From assembly GCA_039707465.1 (NCBI GenBank), contig CM077645.1:66723850-66787849 (forward strand): a stretch of 64,000 nt of DNA. Direction: 5' to 3'. Below, piece by piece: positions 22,862 to 35,702 of this stretch. Made by a program: the position numbers and the translations under genes. The notes beneath the pieces are model-generated. The model was not told where the DNA came from and did no database searches. It was given only the letters and a program-made list of their open reading frames with translations. Source of the stretch: Rhabdophis nuchalis (taxonomy: Eukaryota; Chordata; Lepidosauria; Squamata; Natricidae). How positions within the stretch are numbered: the stretch's first letter is position 1; every line of letters begins with the position of its first letter.

Positions 22862-23075
22862 ATTTATGATCTATCATGGAAGGTGCTAAAAGCATGCATA
22901 TTTCTAACCCTTGAAATCTTGTTGTTCAACTACAAGAGAACATGACAAATAACAGTTTCTTTTGTAAATTATCTTGCAATTAGATTTTTTTTTGGCCACC
23001 CAGAATTTCCAATCATCTTAGACAAATGGACATTGCAGTCTCAACATCATAAAATTGGAGAAGGCCAGTAGTTTG

Positions 23076-23491
23076 CAGGTAATCGTTACTTAACAATCAG
23101 TCTTTCAGTGGCATTCAAAGTTATGATGACACTGAAAGTTATGGCTAGTTCATGAAGTTGTGGCTGTCACAGTGTACCCACAATCATGTGATTTAGATGC
23201 TTGGCAAGCAGTACACATTTACAATAGTGGCAGCATCCCACAGTCATGTGATCGCCATTGTGACCTTCATAGTTGGCTTCCGATAAACAGAGTCAGTAGG
23301 GAAAGCTTGCATGAAGTCACAAGTCACTGTGACATGACATTGCATTTTACGATCCATGATTATTTGCTTAACGGCTGCAGCAAGAACTGGCAAACTGATA
23401 CCATAGGTTGGGCACAGTCATGTGACATTTTATTTAATTACCACATCACTTCGTGAAGTCCCAATTGTGGTTGGTAAGTGAGAACTATCTG
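23076..23491 (-). mobile_element. pogo/Tigger-like non-autonomous DNA transposon, degenerate (416 bp)
   Basis: It starts CAGGTAATCGTTACTTAACA and ends GTAAGTGAGAACTATCTG followed by TA. These are degraded versions of the inverted ends CAGGTAGTCCTCGACTTAC inferred from the other copies. The interior keeps family words such as ATCATGTGATTTAGATGC and CACAGTCATGTGATCGCC. Other copies are at 32084, 37478 and 55644. Confidence 0.65.
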
Positions 23492-23493
23492 TA

Positions 23494-24380
23494 TAAGCAA
23501 AGTAAGTTATTTTTTTTAAGACGATTGAGATAAAATTCCAAAAAAATAGTCCTCCAAGGATTTTAAATAAAAAGATGCATAATCAGGTAATTAAAAGACA
23601 CTTTGCTTATTTGACACAATTAAATTCAATTACCATCCATTGTGTATGAATGAAAATAAATATATAAACCATTCTAAACTATTGATGTCCGAATCTTTTG
23701 TCCTGAAAGATTTAATCTTAAGAATCAGAGTGGCATGTGAAATATTAAACCTTAGACACAAATATTGAATTTTTTCTTCAAATATACATACATACACACA
23801 CACTCCCTTTCATAAAAGGAAAGTGACAATGGCAAATTTTCTCCAATTTCTTTCTTCATGGTGTGTTCATTCAAATCTGTTTATTGGTTATTGTGCTTTG
23901 GGGCAGCAATACTTTCAATTGTTCTTTAAAAAATAACCTAGCTCAAATTAAGGCATTGCTACAGTATGTTCATTTTGGAAATTGCATGAATTAATTAAAT
24001 GGGACAATACTCTCATCTAAAATGAATAGACCATACGGGGTACTGCCCGTATTAAGTAGCTGCCTTAAGGAGCTTAAAGAATTTTAAGATGGACAGACAT
24101 GTGTTTTCCTGAAGGATAGAGATGAAAAGATACCATCATCTGAAATAAGCGCTAATGGAGTTGTCAGCTGCTTCAGATCTTGGATCAAAAACCTAAAACA
24201 TTTAACAAGGCAGGTTCACACTGTTTGCCTGATGCATCCCACATGGTGCTTATCAGCAACATTTGCTTCAAAGGGTGGAAACTGAATTGACATCACTTAC
24301 AAATGCTACCACAATTGTCTGAGAATAGTGATAGTAAGTTAGCTCCGATGATGGACAGCACTGTCTTTCATAATGCGGGG
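23494..24380. other. single-copy AT-rich sequence
   Basis: No feature was recognised except a short CATACA/CACACA patch near 23785-23805. Confidence 0.35.
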
Positions 24381-24382
24381 GT

Positions 24383-25148
24383 GTTATGGGGAGCGTTTCA
24401 TCAGGTACGCCTGATGCGCCAATTGCGCCCCTTACTGGACCGGGCTGCCCTTCGCACAGTCACTCAGGCCCTCGTGACATCTCGACTGGACTACTGCAAT
24501 GCTCTCTACATGGGGCTTCCCTTGAGGTGCACTCGAAAGCTACAGTTAGTGCAGAATGCAGCCGCGCGGGTGATTACGGGAGCCCCTAGATGCTCCCATA
24601 TAACACCGATCCTGCGCGAGCTGCACTGGCTTCCTGTGGTCTTTCGGGTGCGCTTCAAGGTCTTGACGACCATCTTCAAAGCGCTCCATGGCTCGGGACC
24701 TAGTTATATGCGAGACCGTCTTCTGCCCCATACATCCCTTAGACCGATACGCTCCCACAGAGAGGGCCTTCTCCGGGTGCCATCGGCCGGACAATGCTGG
24801 CTGGCGACACCCAGGGGAAGGGCCTTCTCTGTGGTGGGCCCTACACTGTGGAACGACCGACCCCCTGAACTCCGCACCATCACCGACCTCCGCCTCTTCC
24901 GCAAGTGTTTAAAAACACACTTATTTCATCAAGCAGGCCTAACATAGCCTCCGCTGTGACTAATCTTAGATAGTTTTTAAATGGGGGATTTTAATTGGTT
25001 TTAGCGCAGGCTTTGCTATTTAATAGATTTTTAAATTTATATGTTTTGTATTATTTTTGTATGTTGTTTTTAAATTCCTGTGCGCCGCCCTGGGTCCTTT
25101 TGGAGAAGGGCGGGATATAAATTGAATAAAATAAAATAAAATAAATAA
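24383..25148 (+). mobile_element. L2-clade LINE 3' end (subfamily I), largely intact frame
   Basis: The frame 24303-24947 reads the last 180 or so residues of an L2 ORF2: GAFHQVRLMRQLRPLLDR, SRLDYCNALYMGLPLRCTRK, AAARVITGAPRCSHITPIL, ELHWLPVVFRVRFKVLTTIF, HGSGPSYMRDRLLPHTSLR and DLRLFRKCLKTHLFHQAGLT, then a stop. The first residues of that frame belong to the flank. The 3' UTR has GTGCGCCGCCCTGGGTCC and ends in an (AATAAA/AAATA)n tail at about 25120-25148. The catalytic RT core is missing through 5' truncation. The open frame suggests a fairly young insertion compared with the L2 at 59385. Confidence 0.9.
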
Positions 25149-28100
25149 TGAAGAAATTAATCTCATTCTTGCTCCAGAATCAACAAATTGTTTAAATATG
25201 AGCATCTGCTTTGTACAGGGATAAACAATCTGGAGAAGTTTGAATAGATGTACAAAGATGCCAGGAAATGATCTTAGTTTGGTGAAGCCTGCAAAAAAAA
25301 AGTTAGCATACTTAGCAGCTGTTCAAATAGCAGCAATTAATTGTCCCTTGAGGTCAGCCAGCAGTATCATAACATTCTTTTCACAACTTTTTAAAAGATA
25401 CACTGATATAGTGCAAATACGTCCCCGTTTCACAGAGGCTTCCTTGCTGTGCCCAGCAAGCTGGCTAAATCGCTCTGAAGAACCTTCAATTTATTTTTCT
25501 TTTGTTTGGCGAAGTAGATCACAGGAGGAGTCAAAGCTGACTTTGGCAGTTATTTTGTTTTCCTGAGCTGAAGACTTCAGAGAGCAAGAGGAATAACCTG
25601 CATAGCTCACTTCACACTGAGGTTCAAAAGAAACTTCTTCAGGTTCTGCTGCAAGGTTCTTCTCCGGGTTCAGCCCAGTGCTCAGGAAAGTAGTATGAAG
25701 CTCTGGAAAGGCCATGAGTTTTTAATTTTTTTTTGTTTTCGAAAATTTGAGGTATCAGCCTAACATTTCATGGAACACACGAACCAGTTATTAAGACTCC
25801 TGCCAAGCTTCATGCTCACCACACTGATTTTGAAATTAGTGAAGATGAAGAGAATGGCAACAACATACCATTTAGTCGTCCAGGCCTTTGTGTGAGCCAC
25901 AGATAAACAAAACATCAGAAGAATCTGTATATAAACCTCATTAGATCTATTTTTTTGCAAGAGCATTTGGATAAATAGATTAAATGGGGGGGGGGGAGAG
26001 AATCAGTTCCAACACATGAACAATGCACGCACACACACAAACCCACAGTTGACAACAGCAAACAATCTGAATCATGCAAAAGGTTAATTACATGCTCGAA
26101 ATGCACCAAGATGTTTATAAATTAGATATACTGGAAGATTTGAAAAGCATTTGCTGAAAGAGAAGCTATAAATCATCTTGCAAATATATTTCTTATATTT
26201 ACTGCTCCATTGAGCAAAGCTGCATAAAAATTATGGGATCTTACATTTTTCTTTCTCCCATTTCACTCTCTCGACGTCCTTTGCACAGGAATCTAAGAGA
26301 TGGTTCTTTAAAACTCATGTTCTTTCTTTTCCCCCTTACCTTAATTTAATGGGTGCATTTGTATATCACAATAAGCTGTAATGTGATGTGTCTGGTTTTG
26401 GCTTAATGCAATTATACAAACCATATTGTGGCTGCTTTAGGAAACTGATTATGTAAATGATCTGCAAACTTTCACTGATGTTAGCAGTGTCAATACTTGA
26501 ATGGTTCACTTTGGCTCACATTGTAACTTAATATGGGCATCCAGATAAAGGACAGACAGACAATGAAAAAAAAGTGCATGATGTTGTCACAATGCATATT
26601 CTATCCCTTAAGTACTAATGTGCAACATATTAGAGAACTATGAAATTGCATGTATGGTGATGTCAATGTGTCAGGTTTCTGATTGTAGCATCATCATAGC
26701 AGACACCTGTATATTTCAAATAAAGCCCTTCCTAAATAACCATGGAAAAAATATCAGAGTAAAATCTCCCTGTCCCTCTTATTTCTCCAACATTAAATTG
26801 GCAGACAAAGTGTAAAAGTGTTCTAATATCTGCTGTAGATAATTTTGTTGATGGCATCACTAAAAAGTGGCATTTTCCCACAGTGGTTATGAAAAATGCT
26901 ACAATAGGAAACTTGGATTTTTGGTGTATTCAGATCTCAAGTAGCTGTACATTATGATTAGTATTACTTTTCTGGCTATTTGAGCCTCTTTTGCCAGCAG
27001 TTCTTGAATAAGAAATGGGGGGTTTTTTCCCCAGAAGGGAAAATTAAGGAAAAAGAATAAAGAAAAAAGGAATAATTTATTAATTTGTTGATCTATTTTT
27101 ATCCCGCTTTTGTTATTTTTATAAATAATTGAAAGCAGTCAATATACCTATAATAAACAAATAATTCCTAAGAAAAAAATCAGTGACAAAATTTGAAATG
27201 TTAATAGAAGCCAAATAGGAGAACACTAAGATCAGATTTGATACCCATGCATCAAGAATGTTCTATGAATAACTTTCTAAAAAGCACAAATTTCACTAAA
27301 TTTGCTGAAGTTTTCTTGGTTCTTTATTGCCTTTTGAAGGACCAGCCAGCCTTCAAAAGAACTCAGAAACCTTCGGCATGTCATTGACATAGCAGTTGCT
27401 TTTGCGTAAGCACCAGCCAATATCTTTCACAATGATCTGGCCAAGGTTTGGATGATGCTTACATAGTTGTTTGGCATTTGCAGTTTCACTATTGGTATGA
27501 CCCTGCCTTTCCACTGCTTTAGATCAGATTTCCTTGAACTCTTCAACAATCCAGAATAGCAACCAACATAGGAGAGACAAAATAGCAATGTAGAATCTTA
27601 TCAAGGAGAAAATTTCTTATTCTTTAAAAGCCATCAGGCAGATTGTTAAGCCAGTACTGAAAATAGCAACTAATTAATTTAGCATTCCATTGAAAGCAAC
27701 TGGTTAATTTAGCATTCCAAATAATTTGTATGCTAAGGACCACTATACTAATATACTGAAAATGCATGTATCTATTAATGACATTTAGCTTTTCTAAATG
27801 TGTATTTGAAATGGGATGATTGAAACACTTTAGCTTCTTAGAGAAACTGAATGTAATAAAACGCCATTTGAATCAAAGCTGTCCAAGGAAAATTACAAAT
27901 TTAAAAAAGAAGCAGGCTGAATTTATCAAGCACAGATTTCTTTCCTAACAATAGACTTAAGTACAAAGCACAACACAATTATACAATTCAAGATATACTA
28001 ATTAAAATAAGTCGCACTGATGGTATATGATGATTTAACTGATCCCACAACATAAAACATAAAAAATCTCTCTCATGCATACACAACATACATGCATAAT

Positions 28101-28206
28101 AAATACATACAAAATGCAACTTTCTTTTAGAGTAAGCAATTTTGTGCAAAGCACAGAAAGGGAATGACAAATATTAAGGCAAATGAAGTTACAAGTAGAG
28201 AAAAGA
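25149..28206. other. mostly single-copy sequence
   Basis: No exon was recognised. It contains a G-run of ten at about 25986, an imperfect 30-bp tandem duplication at 27665-27724, and a 10-bp perfect inverted repeat (CTTTTGAAGG at 27331-27340 with its complement at 27350-27359). It also holds a fragment of SINE tail at 27072-27150. Confidence 0.4.
27072..27150 (-). mobile_element. SINE/LINE tail fragment
   Basis: TAATTTATTAATTTGTTGATC followed by TTTTATCCCGCTTTTGTTATT and ATAAATAATTGAAAGCAGTC matches the minus-strand tail of the SINE family at 9476. The rest of that SINE is absent. Confidence 0.5.
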
Positions 28207-28207
28207 A

Positions 28208-28978
28208 GTGAGTTTAGTGTAGTGGTTAAGGCAGCAGGTTAGGAACTGGGAGATTGTGAGTTCTAGTCCTGCTTTAGGCACAAAGTGACTGGATGACTCT
28301 GGACTGTGCTCTCTCTCTCTCTTAGTCCTAGGAAGGTTTTTTTTATTAAAAAGTTTTTTATTAAACATAAATTAAAACATTAGACACAAGGTAAACTGTC
28401 CTGACAGAATCTATGCCATGCATGCTAAGATATTCAGTTATACATTGTAGCCACCCTGTTTTTTTTAAACGTTTGATCCATACCGTATTTAAAAAAAGAA
28501 AAAAAGCAACATAGTTCCAGCCGTGTTGATTTGTATTTATCTTGTACATTCTCGCATTTATCATTTCATACATAATTCTAGTGTCCATTCTATGAATCTT
28601 GGCTCATGCCTATTTTGGGCTTTCCCTTTTATATTCCAACCATCGATAAAATTTATCCCAGATCTCACAGTATTCTGATTCATCTTTATTCTTCAATTCC
28701 CACATCAATTTATCCATTTCAGCGCAGATCAAGATTTTCCTAATTATTTCCCCTTCATGTGGAGTTTTCCTGTTTTTCCAATTTTGAGCAAAGACCATTC
28801 TTGCTGCCATGATAATATGTGTAGTTAAAAAGATAACCCCCTTCTTGTATTTCTTGTTTATAATTCCCAAGAGAAATAGTAGTCCTAGGAAGACATTAAT
28901 GGCAAACTGCACTTAAGAAAAATCATGCCAAGAAAATTGTAAGGAACTTGTCGAGGAAGTTTCTGGGAGACAAGACTG
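28208..28978 (+). mobile_element. tRNA-derived SINE split by an L1 insertion
   Basis: The left part, 28208-28335, has a perfect A-box match (TAGTGTAGTGG) and GAGTTCTAGTCCTGC as B-box. The right part resumes at 28893 with AATGGCAAACTGCACTTAAG and CATGCCAAGAAAATTG. Joined, it matches the layout of the minus-strand SINE at 51658-52001. The interruption is the L1 3' end at 28336-28879. Confidence 0.78.
28336..28879 (-). mobile_element. L1 LINE 3' end with 13-bp target duplication
   Basis: The poly(A) end appears on the plus strand as a T-rich run at 28337-28362. A perfect 13-bp duplication, TAGTCCTAGGAAG, lies at 28323-28335 and 28880-28892. The minus-strand frame from 28912 (first codons outside the element) to 28610 resembles the carboxy-terminal region of L1 ORF2, with MAARMVFAQNWKNRKTP and EMDKLMWELKNK blocks followed by WDKFYRWLEY. 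The copy has lost its reverse transcriptase and endonuclease by 5' truncation. Confidence 0.85.
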
Positions 28979-31900
28979 ATTCAAAAAAGAAAAAAGAACT
29001 GCATCCTATTAATTCTTCAAATCTTTCTAATTGCAAAGGATTGCAATTTTTTAGATATTGGATACTCATTCGTATTTATTTACATATTGTTTAGCCAGAT
29101 ATTAGCTTTTTATATAATTTTGTTTTTTGTTGCTCTTAAATGGGAATGTCTAAAATGCACTGGAATTCTATAGAATAACTTATTTGTTACTAGAACATGA
29201 GGTAACAGCATTTAAAGAAAGGTTTACTTCTCAGAAGTCAGTAAGTGAAGCGAAGAGTTTTAGTTGAGATAAAAGTTCAGCTGCTACAAAGTAGCTTTCT
29301 AGATCCTGAAATCAGGAATGGTATGGGAAACTTTTGTCCTACACAATGTTCCATCTTTAAGACTAAGTGCAGAGAGTTTCAGAACTGGACCAACCAAGGA
29401 AGTTAAATTGTAACATATTTTGTTGGCTACCAGTTCAAATTATTTTTTAAAAGGAATTACACATATTCATAAAAAATCAGATTAGCAATGGTTACTAATC
29501 TTGAAGTCTGTCTGCTATTTCTCGTATTACATGCCTACTCCTTTCTAACCCTTACTAATATGGACCAACAATACAAGAAGATTATTATCCTCATATCCAA
29601 GCTTGCAACTTCCTGAATGGTCAATCTCAGCAATGAAGCTGGTGTTACAGGAACCTGTGTTTCCCAGCCTCAAAAGAATCATGATGTCAAAATATTCCAG
29701 CTGCCACCCATGGCTTCAAGGCAGCAGTGACTCGGCAGTATTAGGAATTAGGATTTAATAATGGTCAGACCATGATAAAATATTTTGCCTGATGCAGTTC
29801 TTGGCCTAATGGTTCTGTTTAGATTAGAAGAAGATTGTTGGATGATTTGTATATGTGCGTGTGTGCGTGTGCCCACATAAAGTATAATTTTTTTCAAGAT
29901 TTTGCCATCCATAGATTTGTTAGTCTGCGTTGTTAGGTTGGAACAGAAATAATAAGAACTACCTACAGACAGTTCCTGAATAAGGATCCATACATCCATA
30001 AATGCCTACAGGCCCATCAACAGTCATTGAATTATACTAAATGGATTAAATGGAATTTTCTCTGATCAATTAGGATTCTTTTTATGTACATATTTAATTT
30101 TGTGTCCAGAACCATTTGATTGCACTTTATCATCTTGAATAAAAAAAATCTTCGGGCATACCTTATATATCAAATCGTGATGCTATTCTGTTTAAAGGAT
30201 TTTTTCTTAGGCTTCTATTTCAGGAAAAAGATCCTTAGAAACATAACTTTGGCTCTGGACAAATTCTACTGGATTTACAGTTTCAGTCATACTATTTAAA
30301 ATTAGTTTCATTCATACTACTTTCTTTGTGCACACAAGTATGCTTCACCCAAGTTAAAGAAAACGTATCCTTTGATTTAAGTCAATAACTGCAAAACCAC
30401 AAGAGTTATTAATGAAACACATCCCAGATAAAATTGAGAAATAAAATAAAGTAAGTGGTGAGAAACAACTTCAGATCAATTGTATTTCAGTCTGTTTGAA
30501 TCAAAGCATTTCAGGAGTCCCCTTTATCAGAGCTTGATAATATTTGGCAGTCTTAGTATTTCTGAAGAATATTTGAAGAAAAATTCTGAAGAGCCCTTGA
30601 TTCAGCCAATTTCTCAAAAAGGCCACTTCTTTATCAAAGCCTAAACAAATCAAGAGGCGTCTGAGATCACTCACATCCACAAACCACCTGGTGCTCAGTT
30701 ATTTATTTTTTTCAGTCAGCCTTAATCAAACTTTTAGGTTTGGTGCAAAAAGAGAAACTAATTTAACAAATGTAGATTTTTCCTGCAAACTTCTCAAGCA
30801 AAGTTTGAAAATATTGAACACTGAATAACTGGAACCTTCTGCCTTCAAATTTATACTCCATGAGAAGTTACTAAATCAGAACTATAAAGTTAATTTTCTT
30901 TTGAGATTAACTTTTTGTGATTTCATTAGAATAAAATGACCTCTCTTCACAAATATAAAGATCCTATTGATAGTGAATATGAAGATTCAAAGTCTAGTTT
31001 GGAGTTTACATACTTCTTCCCCTGATAATCAGCATACATTTTACTTAAATCAATATTCTTCATTAATTCTTAGTTCATAGAATCACATAAGAGGAGATGC
31101 TTGTCACATAAACAACTATTAAATGGTATTTTTACCAAACTATGTTTTTAATAACTGTACCATATTCCAGCATAATGAAAAACTCCAACCAATAGTGCTA
31201 ATGAACCAAGCCACCACTATCTGAATTTGAAGGAAACATTTTATCATAGGCATTTCAAAATGGGGAAAGGAATCATGATATCCCAGCATTCAGTTCCATG
31301 TTGAAAACTGCATGTGTAGGAGGCACTTTTAAACTTTCATAAGAATAATTTTCTGTCTGGAAGCCAATATTTTTAAGCCATGCAGTACAAAGTTATTGCA
31401 TTATGTGGATTTTAACTGAATTACTCCATAATCATTTTATGTGTGATTTGGGTGTTGGAAGATATTAAATTTGAAGCTCATACTGTCTATTCTATATTAT
31501 TTTGAAAATGAAAACAATTTTATGCTTCTTCAGACTTATGTGCAGATTGTTCACAATTTCTCATTCTCAGATCATTTGAAGATTGAGACAATTAATTCCC
31601 CAGTAATAATAGAAGGGCAGGCAACCAAAATGTGAAAAATACTATTGCTAACTGAATCCTGCCAATATGAAACATATGTTTACATAGTTCATTTCAGTCA
31701 TAGTTTTGACATGCTCCATTTTCTTCAATTGCTTGTGATAAAGTTTTAATATTTATAGATCAAGCCAATTTTACTTCTTCCTGGATATGTTTGCAGCATC
31801 AAGGAAGATGTAAAATTACTTGATCTGTAAATGTTACAACTTTCTCCTAAGCAAATGAAGAAAATGGAGCGTGTCAAAAGTATGTTTTTGTTCCAGCAGT

Positions 31901-32081
31901 TGATTTTAGTATGTTTTGGAAAAATGAACAAAATAAAAAGGCATACAAGCGTGCAAAAATTGGGTGGCTGGAACGTGGCTTACCTGGAACTGGCAATAGT
32001 AACTTTTCAGACAAAGAAAAGAGACAATATTTACTTTTACACTGGCATTTATTTACAATATTTTAAGGTTTGGCTAATATG
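28979..32081. other. single-copy AT-rich sequence
   Basis: About 3.1 kb in which I recognise no repeat, RNA gene or exon. It is the longest repeat-poor stretch in the middle of the window. Confidence 0.4.
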
Positions 32082-32083
32082 TA

Positions 32084-32478
32084 CAGTTATTCCTTGACTT
32101 ATGGTCACAATTGAGCCCAAGTTTTATTTTGCTAAGTGAGACACTTTTAAATGATGTTTGCCCCATTTTACAACCTTTCTCCCCACAGTTGTTAAGTGAA
32201 TCACTGCAATTCTTAAATTAGTAACACAATTGTTAAGTGAATCTGGTTTCCTTATTTAATTTACTTGTCAGAAAGTTACAAAATGTGACATGATCCCCAG
32301 GACACACCAACCGTCATAAATCTGAGTCAATTGCCAGTCATTTGAATTTTGATCAACCGACCAAGAGGATGCTGCAATGGTCGTAAGTGTGAAAAACTGT
32401 CATAAATAACTTGTTTTTCAGTGCTATTGCATCTTCAAATGGTCACTAAATGATTGGTTGTAAATTGAGGACAACCTA
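32084..32478 (+). mobile_element. pogo/Tigger-like non-autonomous DNA transposon (395 bp)
   Basis: The left end is CAGTTATTCCTTGACTTATG and the right end reads GTAAATTGAGGACAACCTA. TA dinucleotides flank both ends (32082-32083 and 32479-32480), as expected for Tc1/mariner-pogo targets. The interior has GTCACAATTGAGCCCAAG, repeated GTTAAGTGAATC words and GGATGCTGCAATGGTCGTAAG. No transposase frame is present. Confidence 0.75.
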
Positions 32479-32480
32479 TA

Positions 32481-34671
32481 TATGGAGTTTCATTACAATC
32501 TCTGCCTATGGTAACCAAGTCAAAACATCTACCTTTTTCTCATCATCCTTAATGAATATCATTTTCACTTTATTTACTGATTTTTTACAAATTCAGAATT
32601 TTCAATCCTGTATGAAAAATAACTATAGGTGCAGAAACAAATATAAAAAATATTGTAAAGAAAACAGAGAAAGTGTAAGCAGCAAAAAATGAGAGAAAAA
32701 TATTATTTAAAAAAATATTTGAAACAATTTCTGGAGGTTTATTTAACATACCCATATTATTTCATTTTTCTTTCAAATAATTTTTAAACCTGGAATAATA
32801 TTTTATATGTGGCTTTGCCTCACAATTTCACAAATTGAGTGACCCAAAGATCTATCTCTTCAAAGCCCTTGTTACAATAAGTCATTCTTATATTTCTTTG
32901 TTGTTTTGTTTCATAAGTAGTATGGATACAGTGTGAATTTTCTATAACTTAATATTTATTTTTGGATTTCATCTATTAGGCATGAAACATATTTTATTCT
33001 TTTCCGTCTGTCAGTCCTGAGTAGAATCTAAAACACACTGTTGTTGTTTTTATATGTTCTAAAGCCATCGTTTAAAAAAAGTATTTCAGTCACTCTATGC
33101 CTGCCTTTACGATAAATTCCAGCTTTATCTGTTAATCTAGTTGCCAAAAGGTAGAAAAAGGTAGCGTTGCTTTGGTGGGGGCAAATGAAGTTTGATTTAG
33201 CTATTATACTGTGGCTTTATCCTATTGTCCCATCTTTACTAAACCATCACAAAGAATCAGGCAATAAAGACACTGGAAATTCTAAGACCTTTTTTGAAGA
33301 GATTAAGCAGACTCCACATTGGATTAGATGCCTGACATTTTGAGTTTCCATTACATTTCTTATTTCCCTCAGCCCACAAACCTGTTCCAAATAATGTATT
33401 CTAATGCAGATTTCCTGCCTCACTCTAGAATTCCAATGCATGTAAGCCCCTGCCAGCAGGAGATTGTATTATTAAGCTATCTTCACATCTTGGGGGTCAG
33501 TGTGATATCCCTAACAGCCATCTGAGTAGAGTTGAAGTAAGAGGGCTCAAGTGGGCAGAACTTAAGGATGAATGAAAAGGCCAACTTTTATCTTAGCGTC
33601 CCAATAAAAGAACCCCTTGAAAAGTGTTTGAGCATTCCAAAGCTTCTCCCAATTGAAGTTAAGCACACTTGTGTCAAAGAAAGGAGAAAGGGAAGAATCT
33701 CATACTAGACCACATGTGCTTATTAAGGGAGAAAGGGGGTGCGGTGGGGGGGAATGTACTATTTGAATTCAAGTTTAGCAAAGACAAATAATATGTACCC
33801 TGTGGCAAAATAAGCCTACAAAAATATTACATCCCTCAGTGAAACTTTTTTGTCCTAACGTAGAAAAAGGAGGTCCAACTAGATTTCCAACAAAAACATG
33901 TCTTTTCCAACTTCTTCATGATACCCCATGTTAAAGAGCAGGGTGGGGGGATGAACTCATAAGAAATCATTCAAATGCATGAACATTAAAAAGACTACAT
34001 AGGGAAATTGCAATCATGAGAAACTTGGTATCTCCTAAAAGGGAATACAGAGTACAGAAAAACAAAAATCTCCTTTTTTTATGGCTATAGAAAAAGGGTT
34101 ACAAACGGGAAAAGATAGATTGCTTGTGTTTAGGCTGATAGCTTTACAAAAGCAGATAAATCACTACATATCAGACTTTATGGTCAAATACTTTTACTGA
34201 TGTGTTGGAATTGGGGCTCATGGAATTCCTAACCAGCATGTTGGGATTTGTAGTCACAGTGAGAACACCAAGTCAAAGAAAGTTGTTACACACCTTAATA
34301 AAGCCTGTCCTGTTCACTCTGAGAGCTATTGTACTAATCTGTGTTATACTATTGAAGGAAATAGTCACATAATTGCTAACATGCTTTCAGAAAACCACTC
34401 AGCTGAATACCAAAAGATTGATGAGAGGAAGCCATACTTATAATTTAAGTATGTAAATTATATTACCATGCCATGTACTGAGACTAACTCAGATTGACCT
34501 TACTCTGGTAAATGAACTGGGTATGTGACTCAGGAAGAAAGTATGACAGATAGCTTATCCTTCCTCTGACTCTTAACTTCCTAAATACATACCAAGACTT
34601 ACTTGAAATTATAGATTCTATTGCAAGCACACCTATTCGCTGTCCATAGAAGATATCTCAGTCAGTTGTTA
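32481..34671. other. single-copy AT-rich sequence
   Basis: No feature was recognised apart from G-rich patches near 33729-33751 and 33940-33950. Confidence 0.35.
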
Positions 34672-34679
34672 TTAATGTA

Positions 34680-34975
34680 CGGGGGGGGGGGATTCTACCA
34701 GTTTGGACTGGTTCGGGATAACTAGTAGCTCCGATGATCAGCTGGGAGCTCCGAAGTTCAGGTGGGCCCGCCTGCCCCTGCGCTTTACTGACCTATATCT
34801 TCTCAGCCGATTCACAGGGCAGAGTGGATTGCTGCGCCTCAGATGTGTTACTCCTCAGCAGTAACACAGAAGGTAAGTTTTCTTAAAACTGTGCACGCGC
34901 GGGCAGCGCATGAAGTTTGCAGGCAAAGCTCACAATCACTGAAACGGTTATTAAACTGGCAGGATCCCACCACTG
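34680..34975. mobile_element. hAT element (CAGTGGTGGG family) with poly-G left end (296 bp)
   Basis: The right end reads GGCAGGATCCCACCACTG, the complement of the CAGTGGTGGGATTC terminus. The left end is C followed by eleven G, then ATTCTACCAGTTTGGACTGG, where CAGTGGTGGGATTC would be expected. Flanks are TTAATGTA (34672-34679) and CTAATGTT (34976-34983), 6/8 identical. The left terminus therefore seems to have been replaced or expanded by poly-G. Confidence 0.72.
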
Positions 34976-34983
34976 CTAATGTT

Positions 34984-35214
34984 CCCTTTGCCCCTGCTTC
35001 TACCAAAATATAATCAGCAATTTTAATCCCACTTTTCTATCATGGCTTACATGCTGACAAATACAAAATGCACGACAAAACATGGAACACATTCCATAAG
35101 GATTTCCCCCGCAGAGCTGTTGATCCTCAGCAAATGTGTGATGGAAGGAAAGTTGGGTCCTCCTTGTTTAATACTTTCAAGGTAATTGGTCTTTTATTCT
35201 TCCCCCAATTGTCT
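34984..35214. other. no recognisable feature
   Basis: A short single-copy spacer. Confidence 0.3.
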
Positions 35215-35222
35215 AGCAAGAT

Positions 35223-35528
35223 TAAGGTGAGCATATTTTAACATTGGTAAAGCGGGACACCATTGACCTTGGGGGGGATGTCTTGATTAAAAATTTGGTC
35301 TATATGGAGCAACAAAAATTTTCATAGAACGCAAAAATAGTACTCATATCCTGGCGAAATAGCCACATGGCCACCAAAAACCATATTCCCTTCCTGTTCT
35401 CCTGCCATTCTCTAGCTTGTCATGCATTCTTTCCAAAAATCGGGACTTTTTTAAAATGCCGCGGGACGCGGGACAAATTGTTAAAAATCGGGACTGTCCT
35501 GCCAAAAGTGGGACATCTGGTCACCTTG
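35223..35528. mobile_element. non-autonomous hAT-like element (CAAGGTGACCA ends, 306 bp)
   Basis: The left end is TAAGGTGAGCATATTTTAAC and the right end reads GGGACATCTGGTCACCTTG, so the inverted termini are (C/T)AAGGTGACCA. A perfect 8-bp duplication, AGCAAGAT, lies at 35215-35222 and 35529-35536. The right half has repeated CGGGAC/GTCCCG words (AAATCGGGACTTTTTTAAAA, GCGGGACGCGGGAC). The overlapping open frames of about 60-70 codons are incidental. Confidence 0.82.
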
Positions 35529-35702
35529 AGCAAGATAGATCTAGAAATGATAAAAAGACCTGCAACAAGACACTTCCACTGACATCCTGCTGAGAATGTC
35601 ACCTAGCCTGGTGATAAACTGTTCAGAAGCTGAACAGCAAGTTCGAAGAACAATATATCACCAACAAGATGGATCTCCTGAGCATACTAGTTGTGGATGA
35701 CA

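Noticed and set aside
22484..22895. 122-codon frame with some Trp, His and Cys, suggestive of a small protein.
   Set aside because: It coincides with the hAT element at 22489-22861, whose sibling at 50593 does not preserve the frame.
25491..25715. 75-codon minus-strand frame with mixed, protein-like composition in single-copy DNA.
   Set aside because: I do not recognise the peptide. It has no clear splice sites and is too short to call. A protein search and conservation test would decide.
34201..34345. Possible LTR end because of an AATAAAGCC followed by a TGTTC-rich stretch.
   Set aside because: No matching ends or target duplication were seen. The AATAAA alone is not enough.
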